Shown here piece by piece: positions 22,084-32,210 of a stretch of DNA of 64,000 bases. The notes below the pieces were generated by a model. That model had not been told where the DNA came from. It saw only the letters and a list, made by a program, of their open reading frames with translations, and did no database searches. Made by a program: the position numbers and the translations under genes. The first letter of the stretch is position 1. Each line of letters starts with the position of its first letter. The stretch lies in assembly GCA_964631945.1 (NCBI GenBank), contig CAZWAY010000018.1, positions 21,739-85,738 of the forward strand, in the 5' to 3' direction. The stretch is from JABFRZ01 sp964631945. Lineage in GTDB: Bacteria > Planctomycetota > UBA1135 > GCA-002686595.

Positions 22084-22860
22084 CTACCCCCAGAACCCGA
22101 CGACGCGCTCGATGCGGCCGTCCGCGGCGAACTCGAAGACGCTGGTGCCCTTCGAGAGCACCTTCCCGTCGGCGAGTCGCGCCTCCCAGTCCACCAGCGC
22201 CGTGCCCTGGCACTGCCGCGGCTCGCCCGTGCGTGCGAGCACGATGCCCGGCATGTGCACCTTGGCGCCCGTGACGTGCGCATCGAGGTCGTCGAGCCCG
22301 CGCGTCGAGCTGTAGGCGTCCTGGAAGACGATCCCGTCGCCGACCAGCGCCTCGAAGGCCCGCCGGCGCGTGGCGGCCTCGGGCTCGTTCCAGGCCGCGA
22401 ACCAGCGCTCGGCGCGCGCCGCGGCGGCCCCGTGGACCTCCTTCGCGACCACGACCGCGAACACTGCCAGCTGGTAGCGCCAGCCCTGGACGTGGTGGTC
22501 GCGCGTGGCGGCGTCGGCCAGCTCGTGCAGGAAGGCGAGGCACGTGCCGGCGGGATGGTCGCTCAGGCGGATGCTCACGCGCGAGCCGCCCGGCGCGATC
22601 GGCTTGCCGGCCTCGTACCCGTAGCTGAAGACGATGCGCTCCGGGGGCTGGATCTCCAGCACCTCGCCGACGGCCGCGGTCCCGCCGGGGTAGACGATGC
22701 GCAGCGCGCCGCCGACGCGGCCCTCGATGGTCGAGCCCGTGCCCCACCACTGGGCCCAGCGCACCGAGTCGGTGAAGTAGCGGAACACGCTGGCGCGCGG
22801 CGCGCGGATGACGAGCTCGCGTTCGATCGAGAACTCCAGCTTGCCCAGGAAGGTCTTCAT
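22084..22860 (-). CDS. SRPBCC/AHSA1 domain fused to a SnoaL-like domain
   Basis: 258 residues. The first ~150 residues are an SRPBCC (AHSA1-like) fold: FSIERELVIRAPRASVFRYFTD, WAQWWGTGSTI, GGALRIVYPGG, GEVLEIQPPERIVFSYGY. The last ~105 residues look like a SnoaL/NTF2-type cone (AERWFAAWNEPEAATRRRAFEALVG, VFQDAYSSTRGLDDLDAHV, ... GTSVFEFAADGRIERVVGFWG). SRPBCC proteins of this kind often sit behind an ArsR repressor, as here, with an ATGA overlap; their ligands are generally small hydrophobic molecules and are not known for this one. Confidence 0.82.
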   Translation of the reverse strand: MKTFLGKLEFSIERELVIRAPRASVFRYFTDSVRWAQWWGTGSTIEGRVGGALRIVYPGGTAAVGEVLEIQPPERIVFSYGYEAGKPIAPGGSRVSIRLSDHPAGTCLAFLHELADAATRDHHVQGWRYQLAVFAVVVAKEVHGAAAARAERWFAAWNEPEAATRRRAFEALVGDGIVFQDAYSSTRGLDDLDAHVTGAKVHMPGIVLARTGEPRQCQGTALVDWEARLADGKVLSKGTSVFEFAADGRIERVVGFWG

Positions 22861-23231
22861 GCTTTCCTCTTCGCTCGCGGGGGTTTCACGCTCTCCGGGC
22901 CCGGTCGGCGTCGTGCGCGCGGCCCGCGGCGCGCGGCCTCGAGCTCGGCCCGCAGCGCGAGCCGATCGAGGGCCGAGTCCCACATGGACTCGAGCCACTC
23001 CCCGAGCGCGCCGAGGTCCTGCTTGCGCGCGCGGTAGTAGCGGTGCCGTCCCTCGCTGCGGCTCGTCACCAGCTCGGCCTGCTCCAGCACGCGCAGGTGC
23101 TGCGAGATGGCCCCGAAGGTGACGTCGCCGAAGGCGCGGTGGAGCTCGCCCGCCGAACGCTCTCCGTCCCACACCAGGCGCAGGATCTCGCGCCGGCGCG
23201 GGGTGTTCAGGGCTCGCAGCAGGGCGCTCAC
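22857..23231 (-). CDS. ArsR-family winged-helix repressor
   Basis: 124 residues from GTG at 23231, chosen because ArsR proteins begin SALLRALNTPRRREIL and a promoter lies just upstream. The helix-turn-helix is SAGELHRAFGDVTFGAISQHLRVLEQAELV, followed by the wing SRSEGRHRYYRA. No obvious metal-binding cysteine pair is present, so it probably senses a non-metal signal. The stop TGA overlaps the ATG of the SRPBCC gene (ATGA). The last ~20 residues are basic and low in complexity. Confidence 0.85.
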   Translation of the reverse strand: MSALLRALNTPRRREILRLVWDGERSAGELHRAFGDVTFGAISQHLRVLEQAELVTSRSEGRHRYYRARKQDLGALGEWLESMWDSALDRLALRAELEAARRGPRARRRPGPESVKPPRAKRKA

Positions 23232-23241
23232 GACGACTTCG

Positions 23242-23269
23242 AGTATAGTGAATACTAAAACGTCGTCAA
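23242..23269 (-). promoter_or_regulatory. Promoter and palindromic operator of the ArsR-SRPBCC operon
   Basis: On the minus strand TTGACG (23264-23269) and TATACT (23242-23247) are separated by 16 bases, close to a sigma-70 promoter. The -10 lies inside the palindrome AGTAT-AGTGA-ATACT (23242-23256), which is AT-rich in a very GC-rich setting and typical of an ArsR-type operator that blocks RNA polymerase. The GTG start is about 10 bases past the -10, so the message is leaderless or nearly so. Autoregulation is inferred. Confidence 0.6.
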
Positions 23270-23286
23270 GCCCCCCCCGGGGCGCG

Positions 23287-24009
23287 TCAGCGCGGCTTCT
23301 TCCCGATCCAGCGCGCCGCGTACGAGCCGCGCTCGGCATCCGCGGGCGCGTCCGGGTCGAGCTCCACGAACGAGAAGCTGCCGTCGCCGGCGTGCATCGT
23401 GGTGATGTCGATGCCGTGCGCGCCCTCCGGCCCGGCCCGGAAGAGGTGCAGGTTGTCGCGCTCGGGCGTGAGCGTGCTGAGGCTGCCGGGGCGCAGCACC
23501 TGCCGGCGCGTCTCGCGCAGCCGGAAGGGCTCTTGCTCCTTCGCGTCGTAGGCCGGCGCTCCGGGCTCGACCTCGTAGTGGCGGATCTCGCACTCGCCCT
23601 CGAGCGCCAGCGTGCACACGCTGGCCCCCGGGTGGCAGTGCCCCGGCAGGAAGGCGTGCGGCGTCAGACGCCACTCGACCACGAAGAAGGGCTGGCCGCG
23701 GTGCAGCATCCCGAACAGGACCTCGGGCTCGAGCCCGCCGAAGGCGCTGAGCGTACCGCCCGGCACGCTCTCGATGCGCGCCGCCAGCGAGGCCAGCGCG
23801 TACAGGTACGCGTCGTGCTCGCGCGGCGTCGTGCCCTTGGCGAGCTCCGCCACCTGCTCGGGTGCGTCGGCCAGGAACGACTCCCAGCCCGTCGTGGCGC
23901 GCGCGCCGCCGCGCGGTCGCGCGAGGAGCAGCGCGCTCGCCGCCAGCAACTGCCGGCGTTCGAGCATCGGAACGAGGGGCGAGGCCGACGTGGACTGGAT
24001 CGAGGTCAT
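23287..24009 (-). CDS. Exported cupin, resembling thiol-dioxygenase (PCO/ADO) cupins
   Basis: 240 residues from ATG at 24009 with GGAG eight bases upstream. The amino end has ERRQLLAASALLLA, a Tat-like or Sec-like leader. The cupin core has LTPHAFLPGHCHPGASVCTLALEGECEIRHYEV with an H-x-H pair, and later NLHLFRAGPEGAHGIDITT, which is similar to the second histidine motif of plant cysteine oxidase/ADO-type cupins. The metal would be bound by those histidines. Specific substrate unknown. Convergence toward the ArsR promoter leaves only ~20 bases between this stop and that promoter. Confidence 0.65.
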   Translation of the reverse strand: MTSIQSTSASPLVPMLERRQLLAASALLLARPRGGARATTGWESFLADAPEQVAELAKGTTPREHDAYLYALASLAARIESVPGGTLSAFGGLEPEVLFGMLHRGQPFFVVEWRLTPHAFLPGHCHPGASVCTLALEGECEIRHYEVEPGAPAYDAKEQEPFRLRETRRQVLRPGSLSTLTPERDNLHLFRAGPEGAHGIDITTMHAGDGSFSFVELDPDAPADAERGSYAARWIGKKPR

Positions 24010-24279
24010 GGCGGTGTCTCCGGGTTCGCGCCCGATGCTAGTCGGGTCGCACGCCCACGCTCGCACCCGACTCGGCAAGTCTCCCGCCTGCGCGCGGTAC
24101 GTCTTCGATGGATCCGGAATCGCTGGCCCCGCGCACGCCCGTTCTACGCATGAGGCCCTCCACCCTCCGCCGCCGCACCGTGGCCGGCGCGCGCACGACG
24201 ACCGTTCACTCGAACGAGCCGTGGCGCGGCAGCTGGATCTGCCTGGACGCACCGCTGGGAGCAGCGTGACTCGCCGGGC

Positions 24280-25482
24280 CTAGTGTCCTTCCGAGGCGCG
24301 GCTCTCGGCGCGGTAGGCGTCGCGGAAGGGGGTGCCGGATTGGACTTCGGTGAGCACGCGCTCGGTGGCGCGGAGCTTCGGGTCGGCGGCGGCGGCGCGC
24401 AGGCGCGGTTCGTCGGGCTCGAGCCCGGCGATGAGGCGTGGCCAGAGCGTGAGCATCGCCGTCATCGAGTCGTGGGCGCGGAAGAGCGGCGCCTTCACGA
24501 GCTGGAAGTCGCGGTGGTAGCCGGACGGCAGATCGCGCAGGAGATCGAGCAGCTCGGCGCGCGCGGCGACGATGGCACGGCAACGCGCGCGCGTCAGCTC
24601 GACGGCGTCGGGGTTGCGCTTCTGCGGCATCAGCGACGAGCCCGTGGTGAGCGCGGTCGGCAGGCGCAGGTAGCCGAACTCCTCGCTGGTGAAGAGCCAC
24701 ACGTCGGCGGCGAGCTTGCCGAGCTCGAGCGCGAGCGCCTCGAGCGCCGTCAGGTAGGCGAGCTCGGCGCGGCCACGGGCATGCTGGACGGCGGTGGCGG
24801 GTTCCTCGGGGGCCTCGAAGCCGAGTTCGCGCGCACTGAGGGCGCGGTCGAGGGCGAGCGGGACGCCGTAGCCGGCGCCGGAGCCGAGCGGGCAGCGCGC
24901 GGCGCGGCGGTGGGCGTGATGGAGCTCCTCCACGTCGAGCTCGAGCGCGCGAGCGTGCGCGCCGATCCAGTCGGCGAGACTCGAGGGCATCGCGCGGCGC
25001 AGGTGCGTGTAGCCGGGGATCGGCAGTTCGCCATGCATCTGGGCGAAGGCGCGGCAGGCGGCGATCAGGCCGTTCACGAGCGCCTCCGTACCCGCGCTCG
25101 CCTCGCGCAACCACAGGCGCAGGTCGAGCGCGACCTGCTCGTTGCGGCTGCGGCCGGTGTGCAGGCGCTTACCGGCCTCGCCGATCAGCGCGATCAGGCG
25201 CCGTTCGACGGCCGAGTGCACGTCCTCGTCGCCGGGCTCGACCGTCCACTCGCCGGCCTGGTGCGTGCGCTCGAGCGTCTCGAGGCCCGCGAGGATCCGC
25301 TGGCCGTCCTCGGGCGCGAGGATCCCGGCCTGCACCAGCGTGCGCGCGTGCGCACACGAGCCCTGGAGGTCGTGCCGCACCAGGCGCTGGTCGAGCTTCC
25401 AGTCGTCGCCCACGGTGAAGGCCAGCATCTCGGCGTCGATCGGGTCGCCGCGGTCCCAGACGGGCTGCTCGTGCTGCGTCAC
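24280..25482 (-). CDS. argH: Argininosuccinate lyase
   Basis: 400 residues from GTG at 25482. Family signatures are clear: DEDVHSAVERRL, GKRLHTGRSRNEQVALDLRLW, PGYTHLRRAMPSS and the signature loop GSSLMPQKRNPD with its catalytic serine. It releases arginine and fumarate from argininosuccinate in the last step of arginine synthesis. The protein is shorter than the usual ~460 residues and ends soon after LTEVQSGTPFRDAY, so much of the carboxyl domain that normally follows is missing; all visible catalytic loops are in the retained part. Last gene of the arginine operon, overlapping argE by 4 bases. Confidence 0.93.
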   Translation of the reverse strand: MTQHEQPVWDRGDPIDAEMLAFTVGDDWKLDQRLVRHDLQGSCAHARTLVQAGILAPEDGQRILAGLETLERTHQAGEWTVEPGDEDVHSAVERRLIALIGEAGKRLHTGRSRNEQVALDLRLWLREASAGTEALVNGLIAACRAFAQMHGELPIPGYTHLRRAMPSSLADWIGAHARALELDVEELHHAHRRAARCPLGSGAGYGVPLALDRALSARELGFEAPEEPATAVQHARGRAELAYLTALEALALELGKLAADVWLFTSEEFGYLRLPTALTTGSSLMPQKRNPDAVELTRARCRAIVAARAELLDLLRDLPSGYHRDFQLVKAPLFRAHDSMTAMLTLWPRLIAGLEPDEPRLRAAAADPKLRATERVLTEVQSGTPFRDAYRAESRASEGH

Positions 25483-26603
25483 GCCCGGACCTCGCGCAGG
25501 GCCGCCAGGGCCGCGGGCACGAAGCGTGCGTAGAAGCGCACGCCGGCGGCGAGCTCCTCGGCCAGCACGAACTCGTCGCTGGTGTGCGAGCGCGCCGTCT
25601 GGCCCGGGCCGCACTTCACGGCCGGGACGCCGGTGAGGAGCGCCATGTCGGAGAGCGTGCTCGAACCGATGGCGTGCTCGCGCCCGGCGCACGCGAGTGC
25701 GGCGCGCACCAGCGGGTGGTCCTCGGCCGTCTCGAACGGCTTCAGGCGCTCCGAGGTGAGCGTCACCTCGGCCGCCGGCAGCCGCGCGGCCACGACGCGG
25801 CGCGCGTCCTCGCCCGTGTGCGGCGGCGCCAGGCGGCAGTCGAGCACCAGCTCGGCCCGCTCGGGCACGACGTTGTGGCGCTGGCCGGCGTGGAACACGG
25901 TCGGCGCGATCGTGCTCTGGCCGAGCAGCGCGTGCGGCGCGCCCGGCGAGAGCCAGGCCGGCAGCGTGGCGAGCTCGCGCGCCGCCGCCAGCAGCGCATT
26001 CTCGTGCTCGGCCCGCGCGACGTGGGCCGCGTGGCACGAGCGGCCCTTCCACTCGGCCCGCAGCAGCGCGAGCCCGGCCTGCGCGCGCACGACCTCGAGC
26101 CCGGTGGGCTCGCCGCACACCGCGCCGTCGGGCGGGCCGACCTCGGCCAGCACCGCGCGCATGCCGGAGTTGTCGGTCTCCTCCTGGGCGTTCAGCGCGA
26201 GCCACAGCTCGCCCGCGAGCTCGTCCGGCCGGCGCGCGAGCGCCAGCATCGTCCACAGCATCGCCGCGGCGCTCGCCTTGGCGTCGTTGGCGCCCCGTCC
26301 GTAGAGCCGGCCGTGCGCCCACGTCGCGCGGTACGGATCCTGGGTCCAGTCCGCGCCGACCGGCACGGTGTCGAGGTGCGACACGAGCAGGAGGCGCGGA
26401 CCCGTGCCGCGCGCCAGGCGCGCGAACACGGTGTGACCGAGACGCCGGTGCTCGATCCCGGCCTCGGCCAGGCGCGCCACGACGAAGTCCGCCGCCGCGC
26501 CCTCGTCGCCCGACACGCTCGGGATGGCGACGAGCGCGCGCAGCAGCTCGGCCGGCTCCAGCACGGGCACGAGCGACCGCGCCAGCGACGTGGCCTGGCT
26601 CAC
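25479..26603 (-). CDS. argE: M20-family deacylase, N-acyl-ornithine/citrulline deacylase (ArgE type)
   Basis: 374 residues from GTG at 26603, overlapping argB by 4 bases. M20 metallopeptidase features: LLVSHLDTVPVG (zinc histidine and aspartate), RGANDAKASAAAM, ALNAQEETDNSGM (catalytic glutamate pair), and a lid domain in the middle. Near the end, TLSDMALL and TARSHTSDEFV fit the ArgE/DapE branch. In this operon it should remove the acyl group from N-acetylornithine or, if the carbamoyltransferase acts first, from N-acetylcitrulline. The sequence alone does not decide between these substrates. Confidence 0.88.
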   Translation of the reverse strand: MSQATSLARSLVPVLEPAELLRALVAIPSVSGDEGAAADFVVARLAEAGIEHRRLGHTVFARLARGTGPRLLLVSHLDTVPVGADWTQDPYRATWAHGRLYGRGANDAKASAAAMLWTMLALARRPDELAGELWLALNAQEETDNSGMRAVLAEVGPPDGAVCGEPTGLEVVRAQAGLALLRAEWKGRSCHAAHVARAEHENALLAAARELATLPAWLSPGAPHALLGQSTIAPTVFHAGQRHNVVPERAELVLDCRLAPPHTGEDARRVVAARLPAAEVTLTSERLKPFETAEDHPLVRAALACAGREHAIGSSTLSDMALLTGVPAVKCGPGQTARSHTSDEFVLAEELAAGVRFYARFVPAALAALREVRA

Positions 26604-27499
26604 GCGCTCACCTCGGCCAGCTCGGGCACGGGCGCGTCCTCGCGCTGCGCGGTCACGAGCGTGCCCGCGCCGTGGTTGGTGTAGAGCTCGATCAGGAGCG
26701 CCGCGGGCGCGAGGCCCGAGACCACGTGCACACGGCCCACGCCGCCCTCGAGCGCGCGGCGGATGGCGGTGGCCTTGGCCAGCATCCCGCCCCGGATCTT
26801 CCCGGCCGCTTCGAGCGCGGCCAGCTCGCCCAGCGACAGCGCCGAGACGAGCGAGGCCGGATCGGCCGGATCGGTGAGGATCCCGGGCGCGCCCGTGACG
26901 AGCACGAGCTTGGCCGCGCCCAGCGCCGCGGCGATGCCGGCGGCCATGAAGTCGGCGTTGACGTTGAGCAGCCCGCCCAGACCGTCGCTGGCCGGCGGCG
27001 AGACCACCGGCACGCGCCCGGCCTCGAGCAGCGCGCGCAGCGGTACGACGTCGACGCCCACCAGGTCTCCGACCGCGCCGAAGTCGACCGTGCCCTGCTC
27101 GGTCTCGACCGGCGCGCGCTTCTTCGCCACGAGCATGCCCGCGCTCGCGCCCGCCAGGCCCGCGGCCGGCACCGCGGCGGCCGCGAGATCGGCCAGGAGC
27201 TGCCCGTGCAGCTCGCCCGCCGTGGCCATGCACAGCGCTCGCAGCGCGAGCGGGGTGGTCACGCGCTTGCCGCCGATCAGGCGCGGCTCCTCGCCCAGCG
27301 AGCGCTGCACGCTGTCGGTCTGCGGCCCGCCGCCGTGCACCAGCACGAGGCGCGAGCCGAGCGCGTGGATGGCGGCGATCTGCAGCGCCAGCGCGCGCCG
27401 TTGCACGCGCTGGGCGAGGGGCTCGCCACCGAGCTTGATCACGAAGGTCTTGCCGCGATGGAGCGCGATGTGCGGCGCGGCGCGAACGAGATCGATCAT
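26600..27499 (-). CDS. argB: Acetylglutamate kinase
   Basis: 299 residues. Amino acid kinase fold with FVIKLGGEPLA, LVLVHGGGPQ, LLNVNADFMAAGIAAALGA and LVTGAPGILTD, in order, plus a long carboxyl extension. It phosphorylates N-acetylglutamate (or another N-acylglutamate) in the second step of the acylated arginine route. The carboxyl tail (VHVVSGLAPAALLIELYTNHGAGTLV) is typical of ArgB. It overlaps argD and argE by 4 bases on either side. Confidence 0.92.
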   Translation of the reverse strand: MIDLVRAAPHIALHRGKTFVIKLGGEPLAQRVQRRALALQIAAIHALGSRLVLVHGGGPQTDSVQRSLGEEPRLIGGKRVTTPLALRALCMATAGELHGQLLADLAAAAVPAAGLAGASAGMLVAKKRAPVETEQGTVDFGAVGDLVGVDVVPLRALLEAGRVPVVSPPASDGLGGLLNVNADFMAAGIAAALGAAKLVLVTGAPGILTDPADPASLVSALSLGELAALEAAGKIRGGMLAKATAIRRALEGGVGRVHVVSGLAPAALLIELYTNHGAGTLVTAQREDAPVPELAEVSA

Positions 27500-28688
27500 C
27501 GATGAACCTCCGACGAGAAACCCTCCAGGGCGAGCGCGAGGCGCTCGGCATCCCCCGGAGCGAACGTGAGCGGCGGCGAGAGGCGCAGGACGCGCGCGTC
27601 GTTGCTGGTGCCGACCAGCACGCCGCGCTCGAGCAGCGCGTCGCGCGCCGCGGGGGCGGACAGGCCCTCGTCCAGCACGAGCCCGAGCAACAGGCCCGCG
27701 CCGCGCACGGCCACGACCGGACCGCCGCGCTCCTTGCAGCCGAGCGCCGCGGCGCGCAAGGCCTGCGAGGCCGCGCGCACGTTGTCGAGGAAGCCGGGCG
27801 CGGCCACGCGCCGCGCGACCTCGGCCGCGGCCGCCAGCACCAGCGGCCCGCCGCCGAAGGTCGAGCCGAGCGTGCCGTGCTTGGCGTGCGCGCAGCAGCG
27901 CTCGCGCGCCACCGTGAGCCCGATCGGCAGCCCGCCCGCGGCGCCTTTGGCGGTGGTGAACACGTCCGGGACGACGCCGAAGTGCTGCGCCGCCCAGAAC
28001 GAGCCGAGTCGGCCGCTGCCGGTCTGGACCTCGTCGAAGACGAGCACGGCCCCCGTGCGATCGCAGGCCGTGCGCAGGGCCGCGAGGAAGCCCGCCGGCG
28101 GATCGACCACGCCGGCCAGCGACTGGATCGGCTCGAGGATCACGGCCGCGACGCTCGCGTCGATGGCCTTCTCGGCCGCGGCCACGTCGCCGAAGGGCAC
28201 GCGCCGGACCTCGAAGGGCGTCCTCGGGAAGGCCTTCTTGCCGTCGGTCACGGCCGCGGCCGCGGCGGTGCGGCCGTGGAAGGCGCCGCCGAAGGTGACG
28301 ACCGTCGTGCGCTGGGTGGAATCGAGCGCGAGCTTGAGCGCGTTCTCGTTGGCCTCGGCGCCGCTGTTGGAGCAGAACACGCGCCAGCCCTCGCCGGCAT
28401 GGCGCGGCGGCAGCGTGGGCTCGAAGGCCGCGAAGAACCCGTGCCGCGCCGCGTGGTCGAGCAGGTTGGTGGCGAACGACAGCGTGCGCCACTGCTGCAC
28501 GAGCACGCGCTCGAGCCCGGCATCGCCCGCGCCCAGCGTGTTCACGCAGTGCCCGCCATACAGGTCGAGCACGCGCCGCCCGTCGGCGAGCACGAGCTCG
28601 CAGCCCTCGGCCGAGGCCACCGGCACCGGCAGGCGCGGATAGACGTCGATTTCCTGCAGCTTCATCGCGTTGCTCGTACTCGCACCCA

Positions 28689-28689
<1 letters not shown>
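27496..28689 (-). CDS. argD: Acylornithine aminotransferase (class III)
   Basis: 397 residues from ATG 28689, which overlaps the argC stop (ATGA); a second ATG at 28665 is possible. Class III pyridoxal-phosphate features: FCSNSGAEANENALKLA, FGGAFHGRTAAA, VILEPIQSLAGV, LVFDEVQTGSGRLG and the cofactor lysine in FTTAKGAAGG (K248). In the pathway it transfers an amino group to N-acyl-glutamate semialdehyde. No sign of truncation. Confidence 0.92.
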
Positions 28690-29770
<1,081 letters not shown>

Positions 29771-29771
<1 letters not shown>

Positions 29772-30856
29772 CAGGAGACCGCCGCGAAACCGCGCTCGCG
29801 CGCCGCGCGCCGCGCCTCGACCGCCGCCAGCACGCACTCGGCCAGCTGCTCGCCGTCGCGCAGGGCGTTGTGACCGGGCAGCCCGAGCTTCTCGCGGCAG
29901 AAGCGCACACCGCTGACGCCGTCGGTGACGCGCCCAGAGACCACGTCGGCCTCGAGCCCGTACTCCTTGCGCAGGATCTCCTGAGCGCCCCAGGCCCCGA
30001 CCGGGTCCTGCGCGCACAGCACGACCGAGTCGATGCAACCCGCGAGCAGCGGGTCGGAGAGCAACGCGTCGACCCCGTACGTGCCCAGCAACCCGTCGCC
30101 CATCTCGAGCACGATCAGGTCCGGGCGCGCCTCGGCGAGGTGCGCGACCAGGCCGTGGGCCGCCGCGACCACGTTGGTGCGGTTGGTCGTGACCACGCCG
30201 AAGTCGGTGAAGATCGCGACCGGGCTCGCGCCGCAGTCCTGCATCATCAGGATGTCGCGCCGCAGCGAAACGCCCGTGAGCTTGCCAGCCGCCACGGACA
30301 AGCCGCGGCGCGCGAGCGAGCGCACCAGCGCCGCCGCCGCCGTGGTCTTGCCCGCGTCCATCGAGGTCCCGACCAGCGCCACCAGCGGCGGCAGCTCGTC
30401 CGCCTCCGGCACGCGTAGCGCCAGCGCCGCGCGCGCGACCTGCGCCGGCAGCCCGACGCGCCGCCCGAAGTACGGGAACTCGAGCACGCTACCCAGGACC
30501 TCGAGCCGGAAGGGCTCCTCCATCGTCAGCGACGGCCCGTCGGTCTGTCCGATCACACCGCCGAGGTTGAGGAGCCGCAGCTCGTCCCCGACCGCGACCG
30601 CATCCGGCACCCGCCCCGCGTGTCCGTAGAGCGCGTCGCGGTGGCCGAGCGCGCCGGCGATGACGTCGCCGGGGTGCAGCGCGACCATGCGCCCATGCAC
30701 GTCCTCGAGCGTGTTGTAGCTCGTCTTCGCGTTGAGCACGCGCGCGGCCACGACGGTGCCGGCCACGGCCGGGATCTCCTCACCGAGCACGGCGTTCGGG
30801 TCGAGCGCGAGGCGGCTCGTGACGGAGGCGATCTTGTCGAGGGTTACCCTTTTCAT
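29771..30856 (-). CDS. P-loop protein of the arginine operon (DUF1611-like carboxyl half)
   Basis: 361 residues, co-translated with argG (ATGA overlap before it) and argC (ATGA after it). The first ~150 residues are beta-rich and unfamiliar (VVAARVLNAKTSYN, DVHGRMVALHPGDV, DELRLLNLGGVIGQTDGPS). The second half is a P-loop domain: LVALVGTSMDAGKTTAA (loop 163-171), AGKLTGVSLRR, AIFTDFGVVTT, LIVLEMGDGLLGTYG, VVLCAQDPVGAWG. That order resembles, at a distance, DUF1611, whose characterised member DgcN N-acetylates D-glutamate; BioD/MobB-type P-loop proteins are the alternative. Because the operon lacks argA/argJ, a role in making N-acylglutamate is possible but unproven. Confidence 0.6.
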
Positions 30857-32205
30857 CGGAGCTTCTTTTTCTCCAGAACCGGCGTACGGCCGCGGGACTC
30901 CGCGGCCCTTTCGCGCGCGTCCCCCTCTTGGGAGGGTGGGGGGGTGTGGGTGGGTTCTTCCGGACGGGCGCCCGCGGCCACGGTTTCCGAAGAACCCGTC
31001 GCGCCCGCGCCGTCGCTCGCAAGCGCCTGCCCTGCCTTGCGGTGCAGGCGCGCCGGCTCGGCCAGGATGCGCGCGAAGCCCAGCGCCGCGCGGGGGTCCG
31101 TGCCCGCCGCCGCGCGCTCGCCGTAGCGCGCGTCCGAGGCGCTCATCAGGCTGAACGGGGACTCGAGGCCCTCGACCAGCACCGCGCCGCCCCGCACCAG
31201 CACGCGCGCGCGGCCCGTGACGCGCTGCTGCGACGAAGCGAACAGCGCCTCCACGTCGCGCTGGAGGGGATCGTGGAACAAGCCCATGTGCAGCCGGCGC
31301 CCGTACTGGTCGCCGAGCTGGTCCTTGGCCACGCGCTGCTCCTCGGTGAGCACGAGCTTCTCGAGCTCGCGGTGTGCCGCGAGCAGCACCTCGGCCGCGG
31401 GCGCCTCGAAGGCGACCCGGCCCTTGATGCCGAGCACCGTGTCCCCGAGGTGGTAGCCGCGCCCGGCCCCGAGCGCGCCGGCGCGCTCGTTCAGACGCTC
31501 GATCAGCGCCACCGGCGCCAGCGGCCCGCCGTCCAGCGCGACCGGCTCGCCGCGCTCGAAGGAGACGACGAAGCGCCCCGTGCGCGCGGTGCCCTTCGTC
31601 CAGTGCCAGGCGTCGTCCGGCAGCGCGTCCCAGCTCGTGAGCAGCTCTTGCCCTCCGATCGTCAGGCCCCACAGACCCGCGTTGACCGAATAGCGCCCGC
31701 CGGAGGGCGGCAGGGCGAGGCCGTGCCGGGTGAGGTAGGCGCGCTGCTCGTCGCGCGACAGGCCGAGCTCGCGCACGGGAGCGAGCACGACCAGCTCGGA
31801 CGCGAGCGTGGCCAGCGCCGCCTCGAAGCGCACCTGGTCGTTGCCGGCCGCGGTGCAGCCGTGCGCCACGGCCTCGAAGCCGCCCGCCAGCCCCTCGCGC
31901 GCGAGGATCTCGGCCTGCAGGCCGCGCTCGGCACCGACCGAGAGCGGATAGACCTCGCCCCGGCGCACGTTGCCAGCGATCAGCCAGCGGATCACGCGAT
32001 GGTAGAGCTCGTCGCGCGCGTCGACGAAGCGGTGCGCGACGGCGCCGGTCGCGAGGGCGCGGCGCTCCAGCTCGGCACGCTCGCTCGCGCTCCAGCCGCC
32101 GCAGTCGATGGCCAGCGTGGTGACCGCGTGGCCCTGCTCGCGCGTGAGCCAGGCGACCAGGAAGGACGTGTCGAGACCGCCGGAGTAGGCCAGGAGGACG
32201 TTCAT
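30853..32205 (-). CDS. argG: Argininosuccinate synthase with a low-complexity tail
   Basis: 450 residues. The ATP-binding signature LLAYSGGLDTSFLVAWL, YPLSVGAERGLQAEIL, AHGCTAAGNDQVRFEAAL, PPSGGRYSVNAGLWGLTIGG and GDTVLGIKGRVAFEAPA are those of the ArgG branch common in Bacteroidetes. It joins citrulline and aspartate using ATP. The family ends near LHRKAGQAL; here another ~55 residues follow, rich in Ser, Pro, Glu and Arg (THTPPPSQEGDARERAAESRG), encoded by DNA that holds two hairpins. Translation probably runs through a former intergenic element to reach the ATGA overlap with the next gene. Five bases separate it from argR. Confidence 0.9.
   Translation of the reverse strand: MNVLLAYSGGLDTSFLVAWLTREQGHAVTTLAIDCGGWSASERAELERRALATGAVAHRFVDARDELYHRVIRWLIAGNVRRGEVYPLSVGAERGLQAEILAREGLAGGFEAVAHGCTAAGNDQVRFEAALATLASELVVLAPVRELGLSRDEQRAYLTRHGLALPPSGGRYSVNAGLWGLTIGGQELLTSWDALPDDAWHWTKGTARTGRFVVSFERGEPVALDGGPLAPVALIERLNERAGALGAGRGYHLGDTVLGIKGRVAFEAPAAEVLLAAHRELEKLVLTEEQRVAKDQLGDQYGRRLHMGLFHDPLQRDVEALFASSQQRVTGRARVLVRGGAVLVEGLESPFSLMSASDARYGERAAAGTDPRAALGFARILAEPARLHRKAGQALASDGAGATGSSETVAAGARPEEPTHTPPPSQEGDARERAAESRGRTPVLEKKKLR
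30888..30936 (-). repeat. Two hairpins inside the argG 3' extension
   Basis: GGCCGCGG-GACT-CCGCGGCC (30888-30907) is a perfect 8-base-pair stem with a four-base loop, and CCCTC-TTGG-GAGGG (30923-30936) is a second short stem. Both lie in the low-complexity end of argG just before the P-loop gene. No T-run follows on the minus strand, so this is not a classical terminator; it may act as a palindromic repeat or an RNA processing or stability element. Confidence 0.55.
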
Positions 32206-32210
32206 CGTGT

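Noticed and set aside
24108..24269. 53-residue plus-strand frame in the gap before argH
   Set aside because: No ribosome site, no conservation cue, and Arg/Thr-rich composition like other chance frames.
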